DNA of 29,959 nt from Spirochaetaceae bacterium (GTDB lineage: Bacteria > Spirochaetota > Spirochaetia > SZUA-6 > Fen-1364), in NCBI GenBank assembly GCA_003141795.1, contig PLNO01000300.1:100753-130711 (forward strand), written 5' to 3'. Position 1 is the first letter of the stretch. Each line of letters opens with the position of its first letter. The notes beneath the pieces are model-generated. The model ran no database searches. It saw only the letters and a program-made list of their open reading frames with translations, and had not been told where the DNA came from. Shown one piece after another: positions 29,959 through 29,959 of this stretch. The position numbers and the translations under genes are program-made.

Positions 29959-29959
29959 A

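Noticed and set aside
1..29959. CRISPR arrays, tRNA or rRNA genes
   Set aside because: No regularly spaced direct repeats, cloverleaf or rRNA-like sequence was noticed by reading; a search with dedicated covariance models was not possible here.

Overview
This window comes from a bacterium or one of its mobile elements. It is fairly GC-rich, and its genes start either after Shine-Dalgarno (SD) sequences or directly 6-7 nt downstream of TANNNT-type -10 boxes (leaderless genes). Leaderless TANNNT starts are known from Deinococcus-like, Armatimonadota-like and some other GC-rich lineages, but no rRNA, tRNA or housekeeping marker fixes the taxon. Several conserved proteins are split by single-base indels, often at short G, C or A runs. 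This is either assembly error in uncorrected reads or widespread decay. Entries that are probably one gene in two frames say so.

Left part (about 1-17.3 kb): an accessory region of short, unrelated genes on both strands. Its left end is defence-flavoured: a DNase I-like C-terminal fragment, a PD-(D/E)XK fragment, a HEPN-like protein, a SIR2-related DUF4917 protein, and two further PD-(D/E)XK-like proteins, one of them frameshifted. Next come a J-domain membrane protein, a secreted transglutaminase-like protein with a charge-segregated pentapeptide repeat and an EF-hand, a decayed dual-specificity phosphatase, a DinB-like protein, a DUF6958 protein, a zinc-ribbon protein, a secreted Sel1-repeat protein, a glyoxalase-fold (VOC) protein running into a broken RibD/DHFR-like domain, and a HEAT-like protein. 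Three relatives of an undescribed small module ending in a CDxC cysteine motif lie at 10.2-10.7, 15.3-15.5 and 16.3-17.0 kb.

Right part (about 17.4-30 kb): an almost entirely minus-strand, tightly packed cluster with ATGA/GTGA stop-start overlaps. It looks like the early or replication region of a phage, prophage or related element. Listed here from upstream (right edge) to downstream: a partial protein, a helix-turn-helix protein, a zinc-ribbon protein, an M41-like HExxH protein without an AAA+ domain, a run of small orphans, an ApeA-like HEPN anti-phage protein with a small leader ORF, a serine-recombinase 'recombinase' domain without its catalytic domain, a ribbon-helix-helix protein, small orphans, a DnaB-type helicase and a coupled partner. 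The cluster ends at a strong hairpin nested in a 10-bp inverted repeat at 17.35-17.44 kb. A nonamer, GCATAGTTC, recurs in front of several of these genes and may be an element-specific promoter or regulator site.

Putative mechanism of the whole: a mobile element replication/early module carrying an abortive-infection gene, adjoining a host accessory region enriched in defence remnants and single-gene acquisitions.
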